Source: JBOGNO01 sp050747245
Lineage (GTDB): Bacteria; Acidobacteriota; Terriglobia; Acidiferrales; UBA7541
DNA length: 64,000 bases
Assembly (NCBI GenBank): GCA_050747245.1
Contig: JBOGNO010000003.1
Coordinates: forward strand, 1-64,000
Direction: 5' to 3'
A program made the position numbers and the translations under genes. This document shows, in pieces, positions 33,633 to 42,006 of this stretch. The notes below the pieces were generated by a model. The model saw nothing but the letters and a program-made list of their open reading frames with translations, was not told the DNA's origin and made no database searches. Positions within the stretch are counted from its first letter, which is position 1. Every line of letters begins with the position of its first letter.

Positions 33633-34365
33633 TGGAAACGGTGGAACATCGATTCACATCTCGCTGCAAGGCAAGGGCGGGGTTGGAAAGAGCCTGATAT
33701 CTGCGATCCTGTCGCAATACTTACTGTCGAGAGGGCAGGATGTGCACGGTATTGATGCCGACCCAGTGAATCAGACGCTGTCCGAATACCGGGGTTTGGC
33801 AGTGAGCTGCCTGAAACTCTTGAAAGATGGAAGCGTGGACCAACGTGAATTCGATCTACTCATGGAACGGTTTCTGACAGAGAGCGGCACATTCGTTGTG
33901 GACACAGGGGCATCCACTTTTATACCTCTCTGGCACTACGTCCTGGAGAACCACGCCCTCGACTATTTGCGGGAGAGAGGTAAACGGGTGTTCGTTCATT
34001 CGGTCATTACAGGAGGCCAAGCGCTGAATGACACGCTAGTCGGGTTCGAACAGTTAGCGGAAAGCATGCGAGAGAAGAACATTGTGGTCTGGTTGAATGA
34101 ATATTTTGGCGCGGTATTGCAGGACGGATCACCATTCAGGGAGATGGCTGTATATAAGAGGCACGCGGGTAAAGTGCATGGTTCCGTGGCGATCGTGCGG
34201 CGCACAGCGGACACCTTTGGCCGGGATGTCGAAGAGATGATTTGCCACAAGATGACTTTCGATGAAGCATTGAATGGAAGCGGTTTTACGATCATGGCGA
34301 AGCAGAGGTTGCGGGTTGTGCAACGCGACCTCTTCGAACAGTTGGACGCAATTCCATTCGTTTAA
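33613..34365 (+). CDS. traL: TraL-like ParA/MinD-family ATPase
   Basis: A 250-residue ATPase with a deviant Walker A motif QGKGGVGKSLIS (residues ~19-30), GIDADPVNQT (switch I-type) and FVVDTGAST (switch II-type). The type is that of ParA/MinD proteins. Position behind a TraK-like gene and before a small membrane protein matches traL of IncP, whose product is also such an ATPase. GGAGG lies 7-11 bases before the ATG. A role in plasmid-type partition is an alternative reading. Confidence 0.85.
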   Translation: MTKTNGSGNGGTSIHISLQGKGGVGKSLISAILSQYLLSRGQDVHGIDADPVNQTLSEYRGLAVSCLKLLKDGSVDQREFDLLMERFLTESGTFVVDTGASTFIPLWHYVLENHALDYLRERGKRVFVHSVITGGQALNDTLVGFEQLAESMREKNIVVWLNEYFGAVLQDGSPFREMAVYKRHAGKVHGSVAIVRRTADTFGRDVEEMICHKMTFDEALNGSGFTIMAKQRLRVVQRDLFEQLDAIPFV

Positions 34366-34395
34366 TGGAAGCGTGTCAGTAAGAGGGGAAGTCCA

Positions 34396-34836
34396 ATGAC
34401 TCCCGTAGTCGCGCTCGACTTAAAACGGATAACCGCAGAAGTCGCGGCGCGTCACGGGATGCTGCTCAGGCCGGATGACCCTGCGATGCTCTTAGTGACG
34501 ATGAATGAAGTGGTGTTGCAGCAGGTGATTGGGAGTATCGAAGCCCGCGCAGAAGAAATGGTCGCCGGCATAGAAGCGGGGGTTCGCTCAGCACAACGCG
34601 AAGCGTTTGGAAGTGTTGAAAGAGAGGCGCGGAAGGCCGGAATCGCCGTGCGTGAGGAGATCCAGAAGGATATTGACGCTGGTCGATTGCACGCGCGAGA
34701 ATTAATTGTAGAGTTGAACCGCGCATACACGCGTTCCGCGGTCCGTCGTTGGGTTGCAATGGGCGTGGTTTTGGCGAGCGGGCTTTTTGCTGTAGGTGTT
34801 GGTTTAGGGCTGTTGCTTGCGAGGGTGTTGAAATGA
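34396..34836 (+). CDS. traM: TraM-like transfer protein with C-terminal membrane anchor
   Basis: A 146-residue protein. The N-terminal 110 residues are helical and charged with coiled-coil character (SIEARAEEMVAGIEAGVRSA), and the end is one membrane segment (VAMGVVLASGLFAVGVGLGLLLARVL). Its place as third gene after traK and traL and its size fit IncP TraM. Its end overlaps the next start (ATGA). Confidence 0.7.
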   Translation: MTPVVALDLKRITAEVAARHGMLLRPDDPAMLLVTMNEVVLQQVIGSIEARAEEMVAGIEAGVRSAQREAFGSVEREARKAGIAVREEIQKDIDAGRLHARELIVELNRAYTRSAVRRWVAMGVVLASGLFAVGVGLGLLLARVLK

Positions 34837-35120
34837 GATCTTTCCTTGCACTGCTGTTTTATATCGACCATAAGTGCTCCACGCAACCGGCATTTCGGAA
34901 AACGTTTTTGGTGTTTACGCTGATCTTCGTGCTTCTCTTGTGGTCACCCTGGCGACCTTTACTTTGCCCTGTGTTCGGCGTTTGCCCTCCAGTCGTGCGG
35001 GCTGATTCAGCCCCCCAGCCCAAGCCCGTACCTCGTCTGGCAAAACATAGAAAAAGCATCGCCCCAAGTCCTTTCCAAGTTCCAACACAGCCCTCGGATC
35101 AAGTTGCTGTCCAACCGTAA
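34833..35120 (+). CDS. Small membrane protein of the traKLM operon
   Basis: A 95-residue protein with one membrane segment (FLVFTLIFVLLLWSPWRPLL, ~25-45) followed by a Pro-rich polar tail, which is probably outside the membrane. It overlaps traM by the ATGA sequence at 34833-34836, so coupled translation is likely. No family was recognised. Confidence 0.65.
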   Translation: MRSFLALLFYIDHKCSTQPAFRKTFLVFTLIFVLLLWSPWRPLLCPVFGVCPPVVRADSAPQPKPVPRLAKHRKSIAPSPFQVPTQPSDQVAVQP

Positions 35121-35199
35121 CCTCCTCCAGAAAACATTCTCACCGTCGTCTTCTGATAGTCGTAAGTCAGTTATGGGCAGGAATCTCGGCATGGTTTTT

Positions 35200-35283
35200 C
35201 CTTGAAACTCATTGGGTTTCGGGAGCGGCCGGGAAGCCGTTAAGCAACGGAGGCCCTCCAGAAGCGCGCCTGGGGTTTCAAGG
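35200..35283. repeat. Nested inverted repeats between convergent genes
   Basis: CCTTGAAAC (35200-35208) pairs exactly with GTTTCAAGG (35275-35283). Inside lie GGAG(C)GGCC with GGCCCTCC and then CCGTT-AAGC-AACGG as an apical hairpin. The interval 35121-35419 lies between convergent operons and otherwise shows no gene. No T-tract follows, so it is not a simple terminator; it may be a structured RNA or a DNA site. Confidence 0.5.
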
Positions 35284-35419
35284 GGCACGATCAATCGCAA
35301 TGGGCTGTGGCGCATGTTGGGACGAATCGTGTAGGGAAAAGGGGGACGGGGTGCGCGGAGGTTGGGCCGATGTTGCCAGGCGACTGCGCGAAGAACGTTA
35401 TGTTTTGGAGGTAAGATCT

Positions 35420-36289
35420 CTAGTCTTTCCGATTGTCTCCGATTCGGTCCTTAGCCTTCCTAATCGTGCGATCAATATAATCTAGTTGCCGCTTCCTATC
35501 TCCTTTGTGCGAAAGATCACGCGAACTAAGCGCCTCCCGCGCCGTGTTCTCCGGGACGCCGTGGGCCAAAGCGTAGACTGCATAGGCGAGATCCACGCGC
35601 GTCTGGTCGCCGTCGTAGATTGGCTTCGCTCGGAAGTCCTCGATGCTCTTGAGACTACAACGGCACAGGCTCGGGCGCCGGAAAGAGACGGGAGGGGGAG
35701 GCTTGGAGTGCTGCGATTCATATAGGGTTCTGACTTCTGCGAGAAATACGACCGCTTTTGAATACACCGCTCCCGTAGCCTCATGCAGTCTCACGTAAGG
35801 AAAGGTTCCATCCTTCCTTCGATATTTGTCTTTGCGATTCGTAAATCCCGCAAGTCTTCCGTAGTGCCGCCAATCCGCCGAAGCAGGATCACCCCCAAAG
35901 CGTGTCGCCAGCAGTCTTGCTGCAAACGTAGAAAGATGTTTCGGCAGGATCTGCCCGTGGCAGAGCCATGCTTGAAAGTTCCTCGGGGATGTTTCAAGAA
36001 CTACCGCTGGAGCAAAGCCCTGTGATTTCAACAGCTCGATGGTCTGAGTACTCGCGTCGTCGATAAGAGAAAGAGCGTGTTCGCCACTCGGCCGGATGTA
36101 GATATTCCGCCCTTCACGATTCTTTAAGCGCAGCCAGGACACGGAGCGAAGCAACGTGTCGAGGTCCCATACGCGCGGGAGCATCGTTCCATGCTCGGCG
36201 GTCGGATCAAAGAGGCCAACCTCGAAAGTGCTCGCTTTCATGGCGCGCCCCTGTTTCGCGACGGCTTCGGCGGTTTTGGTGGTAGACAT
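35420..36289 (-). CDS. RepB-type DNA primase
   Basis: A ~289-residue protein with the RepB primase domain (~residues 40-190): INIYIRPSG-like IYIRPSGEHALSLIDD, VVLETSPRNFQAWLCHG and GGDPASADWRHYGRLAGFTNRK, which carry the acidic and His residues typical of the fold. The C-terminal ~70 residues form helices of unknown role. It would prime the complementary strand in the recipient or support replication of the excised form. ATG 36289 is chosen because similarity starts soon after; the frame extends to 36364 across the promoter motif. Confidence 0.8.
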   Translation of the reverse strand: MSTTKTAEAVAKQGRAMKASTFEVGLFDPTAEHGTMLPRVWDLDTLLRSVSWLRLKNREGRNIYIRPSGEHALSLIDDASTQTIELLKSQGFAPAVVLETSPRNFQAWLCHGQILPKHLSTFAARLLATRFGGDPASADWRHYGRLAGFTNRKDKYRRKDGTFPYVRLHEATGAVYSKAVVFLAEVRTLYESQHSKPPPPVSFRRPSLCRCSLKSIEDFRAKPIYDGDQTRVDLAYAVYALAHGVPENTAREALSSRDLSHKGDRKRQLDYIDRTIRKAKDRIGDNRKD

Positions 36290-36341
36290 CTTTTGACTTG
36301 ACAGCCGCAAATAATCGGCGTAATTACTTGTCGCAGCTAGA

Positions 36342-36370
36342 GACTGCTGTATGTATAGTAGCATAGGTGT
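36342..36370. promoter_or_regulatory. Operator-like motif between the primase gene and the trb operon
   Basis: CTGCTGTATGTATAGTAGCA at 36345-36364 is a fourth form of the element-wide motif (TGCTATATGTATAGCAGCA type). It lies between the divergent primase gene and trbB. TTGTCG at 36329-36334 is a possible -35 on the plus strand. One site could control both directions. Confidence 0.55.
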
Positions 36371-36418
36371 TCAAACAGAACGCTGCATTTAGATGACCGG
36401 ACGAATTGGCAGGACCAG

Positions 36419-37435
36419 ATGCAAGAACTTCAACAAGTCACCGAACGCCGAAATGAAAAACTTGTACGGGAACTCGGGCCGCTGGTTTCCTCCTACCTTC
36501 AAGATCATGGCACCGAAGACATCTTGCTGAATCCCGATGGGCAATTGTGGGTAAAGAGGACTCACGAGGATTTTCGGGTTGTCGGCAAAATGCCCCCCGC
36601 ACAAGCCTTGAGTGCATTCGGCACTATCGCCGCGATTCGCGACACGGTCATCAATCACGACAACCCCATTCTCGAAACGGAACTGCCCACGGATGGTAGC
36701 CGCTTCGAGGGTGTTGTTCCTCCTGTGGTGAGGCAACCGGTATTTGCCATCCGTCAACGGCCGCACCGTGTTTTCACATTGAACGAGTACGAAACGGCCG
36801 GAATCTTGACAGATAAGAACGATGAGCTGAACCTCCAACGGCATCGCGATTACTTTCTTGAGTCGGTACGAGGGAAGCGTCACTCCGAAGTAATCCGCGC
36901 CGCGATAGGCCAGCGGAAAAATATTCTGGTAGCCGGATCAACGGGTTCTGGCAAAACGACGTTCATCAATGCGGTCCTTGATGACCTTGCGCGCATTTCA
37001 CCGGACGACCGCGTCCTCATCATCGAAGATACCCCCGAATTGCAATGCAACGTAAAAAACTCGGTGGCCCTGCTCGCGGTGGGGCGTGTCTCGATGCTCG
37101 ATTGCCTGCGGGCCTGCATGCGATTGAAGCCAACGAGGATTGTCGTGGGCGAAGTCCGGGGCGCGGAAGCGTTGAGCATGCTCAAAGCGTGGAACACGGG
37201 GCATCCCGGTGGGGCAGCGAGCGTGCACGCGAACGATGCGCACGGGGCTCTCATTCGGCTGGAGAGTCTGGTCGCGGAAGCGACCGCGTCGCCGCAACAG
37301 CAATTGATCGCGGAAGCAGTGAATGTGGTCGTGTTTGTGGACGGCGAACCAAGCATTCCCGCAGGTCGCAAGGTCCGCGAGGTGGCGGTAGTGACTGGGT
37401 ACCGCGATGGAGATTACGGGCTGGAGTACGTATAG
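36419..37435 (+). CDS. trbB: TrbB/VirB11 conjugation ATPase
   Basis: A 338-residue traffic ATPase. After an N-terminal domain (TEDILLNPDGQLWV) come Walker A VAGSTGSGKTTF (~residue 175), Asp box VLIIEDTPEL, Walker B-type MRLKPTRIVVGEVRG and the His box GHPGGAASVHAND. It powers pilus and channel assembly at the inner face of the membrane. It opens the trb operon, in the order trbB-C-D-E-J-K-L-F-G-I as in IncP-type elements. Confidence 0.95.
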   Translation: MQELQQVTERRNEKLVRELGPLVSSYLQDHGTEDILLNPDGQLWVKRTHEDFRVVGKMPPAQALSAFGTIAAIRDTVINHDNPILETELPTDGSRFEGVVPPVVRQPVFAIRQRPHRVFTLNEYETAGILTDKNDELNLQRHRDYFLESVRGKRHSEVIRAAIGQRKNILVAGSTGSGKTTFINAVLDDLARISPDDRVLIIEDTPELQCNVKNSVALLAVGRVSMLDCLRACMRLKPTRIVVGEVRGAEALSMLKAWNTGHPGGAASVHANDAHGALIRLESLVAEATASPQQQLIAEAVNVVVFVDGEPSIPAGRKVREVAVVTGYRDGDYGLEYV

Positions 37436-37470
37436 GGGGCCTCTTGGCTAGCAGGGCAGAGAAGTGCGGA

Positions 37471-37785
37471 ATGGAATCCGTGCGTGACGCGAGTGTGTTT
37501 TCGAGCACGTTGTTTGTCACGCTCGCCGCGATGCTGGCAGGTGCGGCTCTCTCACTCCTTCTTGGGTTGGGAATGTCGCAGATGGTTGTGCCCGGAGCGA
37601 AGCCTTTGGCATTGGCGCTAATGGTCTTTGGTTTTTCGGGAGTGTTCGTAAGCACGCTGCTGAATCTGCCTGACACAAGGCGGCAGACGCTGTTGGTGCT
37701 GTTTGCGACGGCACTCCTGTGTTCGGGATTCGCTGCACTAGTGGGATGGTTCGCCGTTAGTGGAGCGGGTGGTCGCTGGTCGTAA
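37471..37785 (+). CDS. Small inner-membrane protein between trbB and trbC
   Basis: A 104-residue protein with three probable membrane segments (LFVTLAAMLAGAALSLLLG, ALALMVFGFSGVFVSTLL and LLVLFATALLCSGFAALVG). No such gene stands here in the IncP prototype, and no family was recognised. It is in line with the trb genes, 35 bases behind trbB and 26 before trbC. Confidence 0.7.
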   Translation: MESVRDASVFSSTLFVTLAAMLAGAALSLLLGLGMSQMVVPGAKPLALALMVFGFSGVFVSTLLNLPDTRRQTLLVLFATALLCSGFAALVGWFAVSGAGGRWS

Positions 37786-37811
37786 ATTTCAGAACGAAAG
37801 GAAAATACAAA

Positions 37812-38156
37812 ATGAAAGTAATCGGGAAAAGAGTGGAATGGCGGCGTCTCGTAGCTCACACGGGCTTGCTCACCCTCGCGTCGGCGGTCCTCAGTCTGCC
37901 GGCCTCCGCAGCCGCGGGGGGACAGGCGTTGCCGTGGGAACAACCGCTAACACGATTGCAACAATCGCTGAGTGGTCCCGTAGCCGGTGCAATCGCGATT
38001 ATCGCGTTGGTGGCGATCGGCGTAACGCTTGTGTTCGGTGGTGAGTGGAATGAATTTGCCCGCCGTGCGGTGTACGCCGTCTGCGCTATAGCTTTCATCA
38101 TCTCCGCGGCTGCCTTGCTGGGAGGTTTGTTCGCAGTAGGCGCGGCGGTCGTTTAA
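37812..38156 (+). CDS. trbC: TrbC/VirB2-like pilin
   Basis: A 114-residue prepilin with a signal sequence (TGLLTLASAVLSLPASAAA), a short polar part and two membrane segments separated by a short charged loop (FGGEWNEFARR). This is the VirB2/TrbC plan. In IncP the product is cut and cyclised by TraF, for which a gene exists at 26841. ATG 37812 has AGGAAA upstream. Confidence 0.88.
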   Translation: MKVIGKRVEWRRLVAHTGLLTLASAVLSLPASAAAGGQALPWEQPLTRLQQSLSGPVAGAIAIIALVAIGVTLVFGGEWNEFARRAVYAVCAIAFIISAAALLGGLFAVGAAVV

Positions 38157-38158
38157 TC

Positions 38159-38470
38159 ATGGACAGCCCACGCGAAGTACCGTTTCACGAGTCGGCAAAC
38201 AGGCCGCAATTGCTCATGGGCGGAGATCGCGAATTGATTTTGGTCTCCGCCATCCTTGCAGCGATGTTGGTTTTTGCGGTCATGAAGTGGTGGAGCATTC
38301 TCGCCGGGCTCGTTCTGTGGCTGATCGCGGTGGGGGTTCTCGCGCGAATGGCGAAGGTGGACCCCCTCTTGCGTCACGTCTACATCCGGCACATTCGTTA
38401 TCGGAATTTTTATCCGGCCAAAAGCCGGATGTTCGCTCCTCCGACTACAACACCGGTGAATTGGAGATAG
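38159..38470 (+). CDS. trbD: TrbD/VirB3-like protein
   Basis: A 103-residue inner-membrane protein with the N-terminal motif EVPFHESANRPQLLMGGDREL typical of TrbD (landmark PFHESANRPQLLMGGDRE), then two adjacent membrane segments and the C-terminal HIRYRNFYPAKSR. It follows trbC after 2 bases and precedes trbE after 3. Confidence 0.9.
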   Translation: MDSPREVPFHESANRPQLLMGGDRELILVSAILAAMLVFAVMKWWSILAGLVLWLIAVGVLARMAKVDPLLRHVYIRHIRYRNFYPAKSRMFAPPTTTPVNWR

Positions 38471-38473
38471 GCC

Positions 38474-40945
38474 ATGCCTCTTGTTGAACAGCGCCGTTAC
38501 GCAGTTGGACTAGCCGACCTACTTCTCTATGACTCGTTGATAGAGGATGGAATTCTCCTTCTGCAGGACGGCGGGCTGCACGCAGCCTGGAAATTTCAAG
38601 GCCCGGACCTCGGTTCGGCGACGAACGGAGAGATGGCCGCGCTGAGCGGGCGTTTAGGAGCACTACTTCGCCTTGGCGGGGGCTGGATGGTGCAGTGTGA
38701 CAGCGTTCGTGCACCAGCTCCCGGCTATCCCGAACAGCAAGAGTTTCCCGACTCGGTCACAAAAATTATTGATGACGAGCGTCGCGAGCAGTTCATGTCC
38801 GAAGGGGTACATTTCGAAAGCGACTACTACCTGTCGCTGACCTACCTTCCTCCAGTCGCGCGGGAAGAAAAGATTAAAGGCTGGATGTTTGAGGGAATGA
38901 AGGACCAGAGGGGGAATGCAGCCCGTATCGTGGATTATTTCAAGAGCCGCATTGCGAGTTTCGAGGATGTCTTCAAATCGCTCTTTGCCGTAACGCGATT
39001 GAGAGCGGTACGCACACAAGATAGTTCGGGCAATCCAGTAGTCCACGACGAACTGCTGCGCTATGTGCATCGCTGTGTGTCTTGGAAAGACCATCCCATC
39101 CGGCTGCCTGAATTGCCTGTGTATCTAAATGACATGCTGGCGACGGAGGATTTCGTAGGCGGTTTAACGCCACGCATTGGGCGCAAACATTTGCGCGTCG
39201 TGGCCATCGATGGATTTCCGAAGGCGAGCGTGCCGGGAATTCTCGCGGCACTCGATACGTTGCCAATCGAATATCGCTGGAACTCTCGGGCGATTCTGAT
39301 GGACCCGGAAGAGGCGCGTTCGTTCCTCGACAAGGTGCGCAAGAAATGGCGTTCGAAAATGCGCGGCTTGAAAGACCAGATCATGCAGACGCAGACAGGC
39401 GCGGTGAACCTTCACGCGCAAGAAATGAGCGTGGATGCGGAAGAAGCGATGAGCGTTGCGGCCGCTGGGGACGTGCTGTTTGCGCAATACACCACTACGG
39501 TGATTTGCGGTGACGAGGACGAAACGAGTGTCGAGGAAGCCGTCGCGATGGTTGCAAAGACGGTACAAAACTTGGGCTTTTCGGCGCGAGTCGAAGACGT
39601 GAACAGCGTCGAAGCGTGGAGGGGAAGCCTTCCTGGGGATGGTTATCGGAATGTGCGGCGCGTGGTTCTCCACACACTCAACCTCGCGGACCTTCTTCCG
39701 ATAAGCGCGGTGTGGGCTGGGAACAAAGAGAATCCCTGCCCGTTCTATCCGCCGAAAAGCCCACCGGTTTTGTATGCTGCGACAACGGGATCGACTCCGT
39801 TTCGCTTCAATCTGCATTGTGGGGACATCGGGCACACCTTCATGGTGGGTCCGCCTGGCTCTGGAAAATCAACATTTCTTGGATTCATCGTTGCGCAATT
39901 CTTCCGGTATCCCCGTGCTCAAGTATTTGCATTTGATAAGGGGTATTCGCTTGCGGTCCTGACGCGAGCCTGCGGCGGAGAGTTTTACGATCTTGGAGGC
40001 GAGGCCGATGGTTTGTCGTTTTACCCGCTGGCGGAACTCGCCGATGACAACGACCTGGCTTGGGCTAATAGCTGGATCGAAAAGCTCTGCAATCTCGGTG
40101 GTCTGGACATGAAACCTCAGCACCGGAACGCGGTGGCTGACGCCATGAAGCTGATGCAAGGCTCACAGCGACGCACGCTCACGGATTTTCTAGCAACGGT
40201 TCAGAACAAGGAAGTTCGCTCGGCACTCGAAGTCTACACACTGAGCGGTCCGCTCGGCCGCCTGCTCGATGCGGAAAAGGACGGGTTGCGGGATGGACGC
40301 ATGATGGTGTTCGAGATGGACAACCTAATGAAGTACGGCGATGGCAATAGCAAAGCCACAGTTGCGGTGCTCCTTTACCTATTCCGGCGAATTCAGAAAA
40401 AGCTGGATGGTCGTCCCACGCTCATAGTCTTGGATGAAGCATGGGTTTATCTGAGGGATGAGCTATTCCGCGAATACCTCCGTGACTGGCTGAAGACGTT
40501 GCGTAAGCTGAACGCGGTAGTCGTTCTCGCCACGCAAAATCTCTCCGACATTTTCAATTCTGGAATCAGCGATGTAGTCATGGAAGCATGCCCTACGAAA
40601 ATTCTACTGGCCAACGCAGAGGCAGCCAACGTGCAGTCCCGGCGTTTGTACGAAGCCGTGGGCCTCAATGACCGCGAGATCCAGATTGTCCAGGGCGCTA
40701 TCCCAAAGCGCCAGTACTACGTGGTTTCGCCAGAGGGTCGTCGTCTTATTTCGCTGGGACTAGGCGGTGTCGCGCTTGCGTTTGTCGGCGTAAATAGTCC
40801 GGACGACCGTAAAAAAGCGGAGGAGGTCATGCGAGCCCATCCCCGCACCTGGCAAGCGGAGTGGTTGCGCCAGCGAGGCCGCGCTGATTGGGCGGACTGG
40901 TGGCGTGAAGTTGAAGGCGTTCTTGAAAGGAGAATGTCGGCATGA
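38474..40945 (+). CDS. trbE: TrbE/VirB4 conjugation ATPase
   Basis: An 823-residue ATPase with the TrbE N-terminal domain (KIKGWMFEGMKDQRGN region) and the C-terminal motor domain: Walker A MVGPPGSGKSTFLG (~residue 460), Walker B TLIVLDEAWVYL and the ATQNLSDIFNSGI segment. It drives substrate and pilin movement at the inner membrane. Length is normal for the family. Its end overlaps trbJ by 4 bases (ATGA). Confidence 0.96.
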   Translation: MPLVEQRRYAVGLADLLLYDSLIEDGILLLQDGGLHAAWKFQGPDLGSATNGEMAALSGRLGALLRLGGGWMVQCDSVRAPAPGYPEQQEFPDSVTKIIDDERREQFMSEGVHFESDYYLSLTYLPPVAREEKIKGWMFEGMKDQRGNAARIVDYFKSRIASFEDVFKSLFAVTRLRAVRTQDSSGNPVVHDELLRYVHRCVSWKDHPIRLPELPVYLNDMLATEDFVGGLTPRIGRKHLRVVAIDGFPKASVPGILAALDTLPIEYRWNSRAILMDPEEARSFLDKVRKKWRSKMRGLKDQIMQTQTGAVNLHAQEMSVDAEEAMSVAAAGDVLFAQYTTTVICGDEDETSVEEAVAMVAKTVQNLGFSARVEDVNSVEAWRGSLPGDGYRNVRRVVLHTLNLADLLPISAVWAGNKENPCPFYPPKSPPVLYAATTGSTPFRFNLHCGDIGHTFMVGPPGSGKSTFLGFIVAQFFRYPRAQVFAFDKGYSLAVLTRACGGEFYDLGGEADGLSFYPLAELADDNDLAWANSWIEKLCNLGGLDMKPQHRNAVADAMKLMQGSQRRTLTDFLATVQNKEVRSALEVYTLSGPLGRLLDAEKDGLRDGRMMVFEMDNLMKYGDGNSKATVAVLLYLFRRIQKKLDGRPTLIVLDEAWVYLRDELFREYLRDWLKTLRKLNAVVVLATQNLSDIFNSGISDVVMEACPTKILLANAEAANVQSRRLYEAVGLNDREIQIVQGAIPKRQYYVVSPEGRRLISLGLGGVALAFVGVNSPDDRKKAEEVMRAHPRTWQAEWLRQRGRADWADWWREVEGVLERRMSA

Positions 40946-41652
40946 AAAAAATAATGGTGTTCACGGTAGTGCTGTCCATGTTGTTTCTGGGCGTTCCTGC
41001 ACCTACGGACGCAGGGGTAGTGGCGGGCGTGGCAACAGAGTGGACGCAGATTCTAAATCACGTCCAACTGATTTTCGGCTACATCCGACAGGGACTACAG
41101 CTCGAAAACGAGTTGAAGCAATACGCAGAGCAGTTAAAACAAGGACTCGTTTTGCCTCAACAGCTCTTTGGTCCTATCCAACAGGATCTATCGCAACTTT
41201 CGCAAGTCGTTCAAGGCGGGCAAGCACTGGCGTATTCGATGGGCAATCTCGACGCTCAATTTCGCAATACCTTTCCGGGGTACAGCTTCCGCAGCCAGGG
41301 CTATTTCAACGACTACAAGAAATGGTCGCAGACTTCACTCGACACGACGATGAATTCGCTTCGTGCGGCGGGGTTGCAAGGCCAGCAATTGAACAATGCG
41401 CAGGCTGTGCTCGCGCAGCTTCGCACGATGTCCACCGGCGCAGGCGGGCAGATGCAGGCCGTTGAGGTGGGAAATCAAATTGCCGAACAGCAGGTAGAAC
41501 AACTGATGTCACTTCGGCAGTTGATGTTGACCGACCTACAGAGTAAACAAGCATATCAGGCGGAGCAGATTCAGAAGGAACAAGCGGATAACGCGGCTCT
41601 GGAGCATCTGTTCGGGACGCAACCGCTCGTCACTGATCAAAAAAAATACTAA
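40942..41652 (+). CDS. trbJ: TrbJ/VirB5-like periplasmic protein
   Basis: A 236-residue exported protein with signal peptide (VFTVVLSMLFLGVPAPTDA) and a mature part of helices with many Gln and Leu residues (LQLENELKQYAEQLKQG). Features such as ATEWTQILNHVQL and FPGYSFRSQGYFNDYKKWS are typical of TrbJ. It would be a minor pilus component or adhesin. Confidence 0.9.
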   Translation: MKKIMVFTVVLSMLFLGVPAPTDAGVVAGVATEWTQILNHVQLIFGYIRQGLQLENELKQYAEQLKQGLVLPQQLFGPIQQDLSQLSQVVQGGQALAYSMGNLDAQFRNTFPGYSFRSQGYFNDYKKWSQTSLDTTMNSLRAAGLQGQQLNNAQAVLAQLRTMSTGAGGQMQAVEVGNQIAEQQVEQLMSLRQLMLTDLQSKQAYQAEQIQKEQADNAALEHLFGTQPLVTDQKKY

Positions 41653-41670
41653 CTCCGCGGGGGAGACGAC

Positions 41671-41997
41671 ATGAAACGAGCATGGACGGCGGTTTCGATT
41701 CTGGTTCTTGTGTCTGGGTCCGTGGGTTGCAAGAAGGCGGAACCGCCAAGCCCCATCGTGAAAAAGGTCGAGGATTCAGGATCGGGTGAGTTGTCTCAGG
41801 CAACCACAAAATCTATCTACGACTGGTTCAACAAACATCAGGAACTAGCGAAGGAAATCAAAAAAGAATGCCTCGAAGTGAAAGATTCGAAACCCGCGAA
41901 TTGGAGCGACACAACTGAAGGTCGCGTGTGTAGCGCGTCTATCTCGTCAACAATGATCGGAAACGAACCAATCAAAACGGACGATAAGAAGTATTGA
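41671..41997 (+). CDS. trbK: TrbK/EexN-like entry-exclusion lipoprotein
   Basis: A 108-residue lipoprotein: signal peptide with lipobox SGSVGC (cysteine ~20), then the pattern SIYDWFNKHQELAKEIKKEC...RVCSAS, which is the W-x-x-x-N/H...C...C spacing seen in EexN/TrbK entry-exclusion proteins. Such proteins reduce uptake of a second copy of the element. Its place between trbJ and trbL equals that of trbK in IncP. Confidence 0.75.
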   Translation: MKRAWTAVSILVLVSGSVGCKKAEPPSPIVKKVEDSGSGELSQATTKSIYDWFNKHQELAKEIKKECLEVKDSKPANWSDTTEGRVCSASISSTMIGNEPIKTDDKKY

Positions 41998-42006
41998 GGT
42001 GAGGAC

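Noticed and set aside
33613..34365. Chromosome-type ParA with ParB at 56896 as one partition system
   Set aside because: The genes are 22 kb apart on opposite strands, and the ParA-like gene sits in a traK-traL-traM order; partition remains possible but is not supported.
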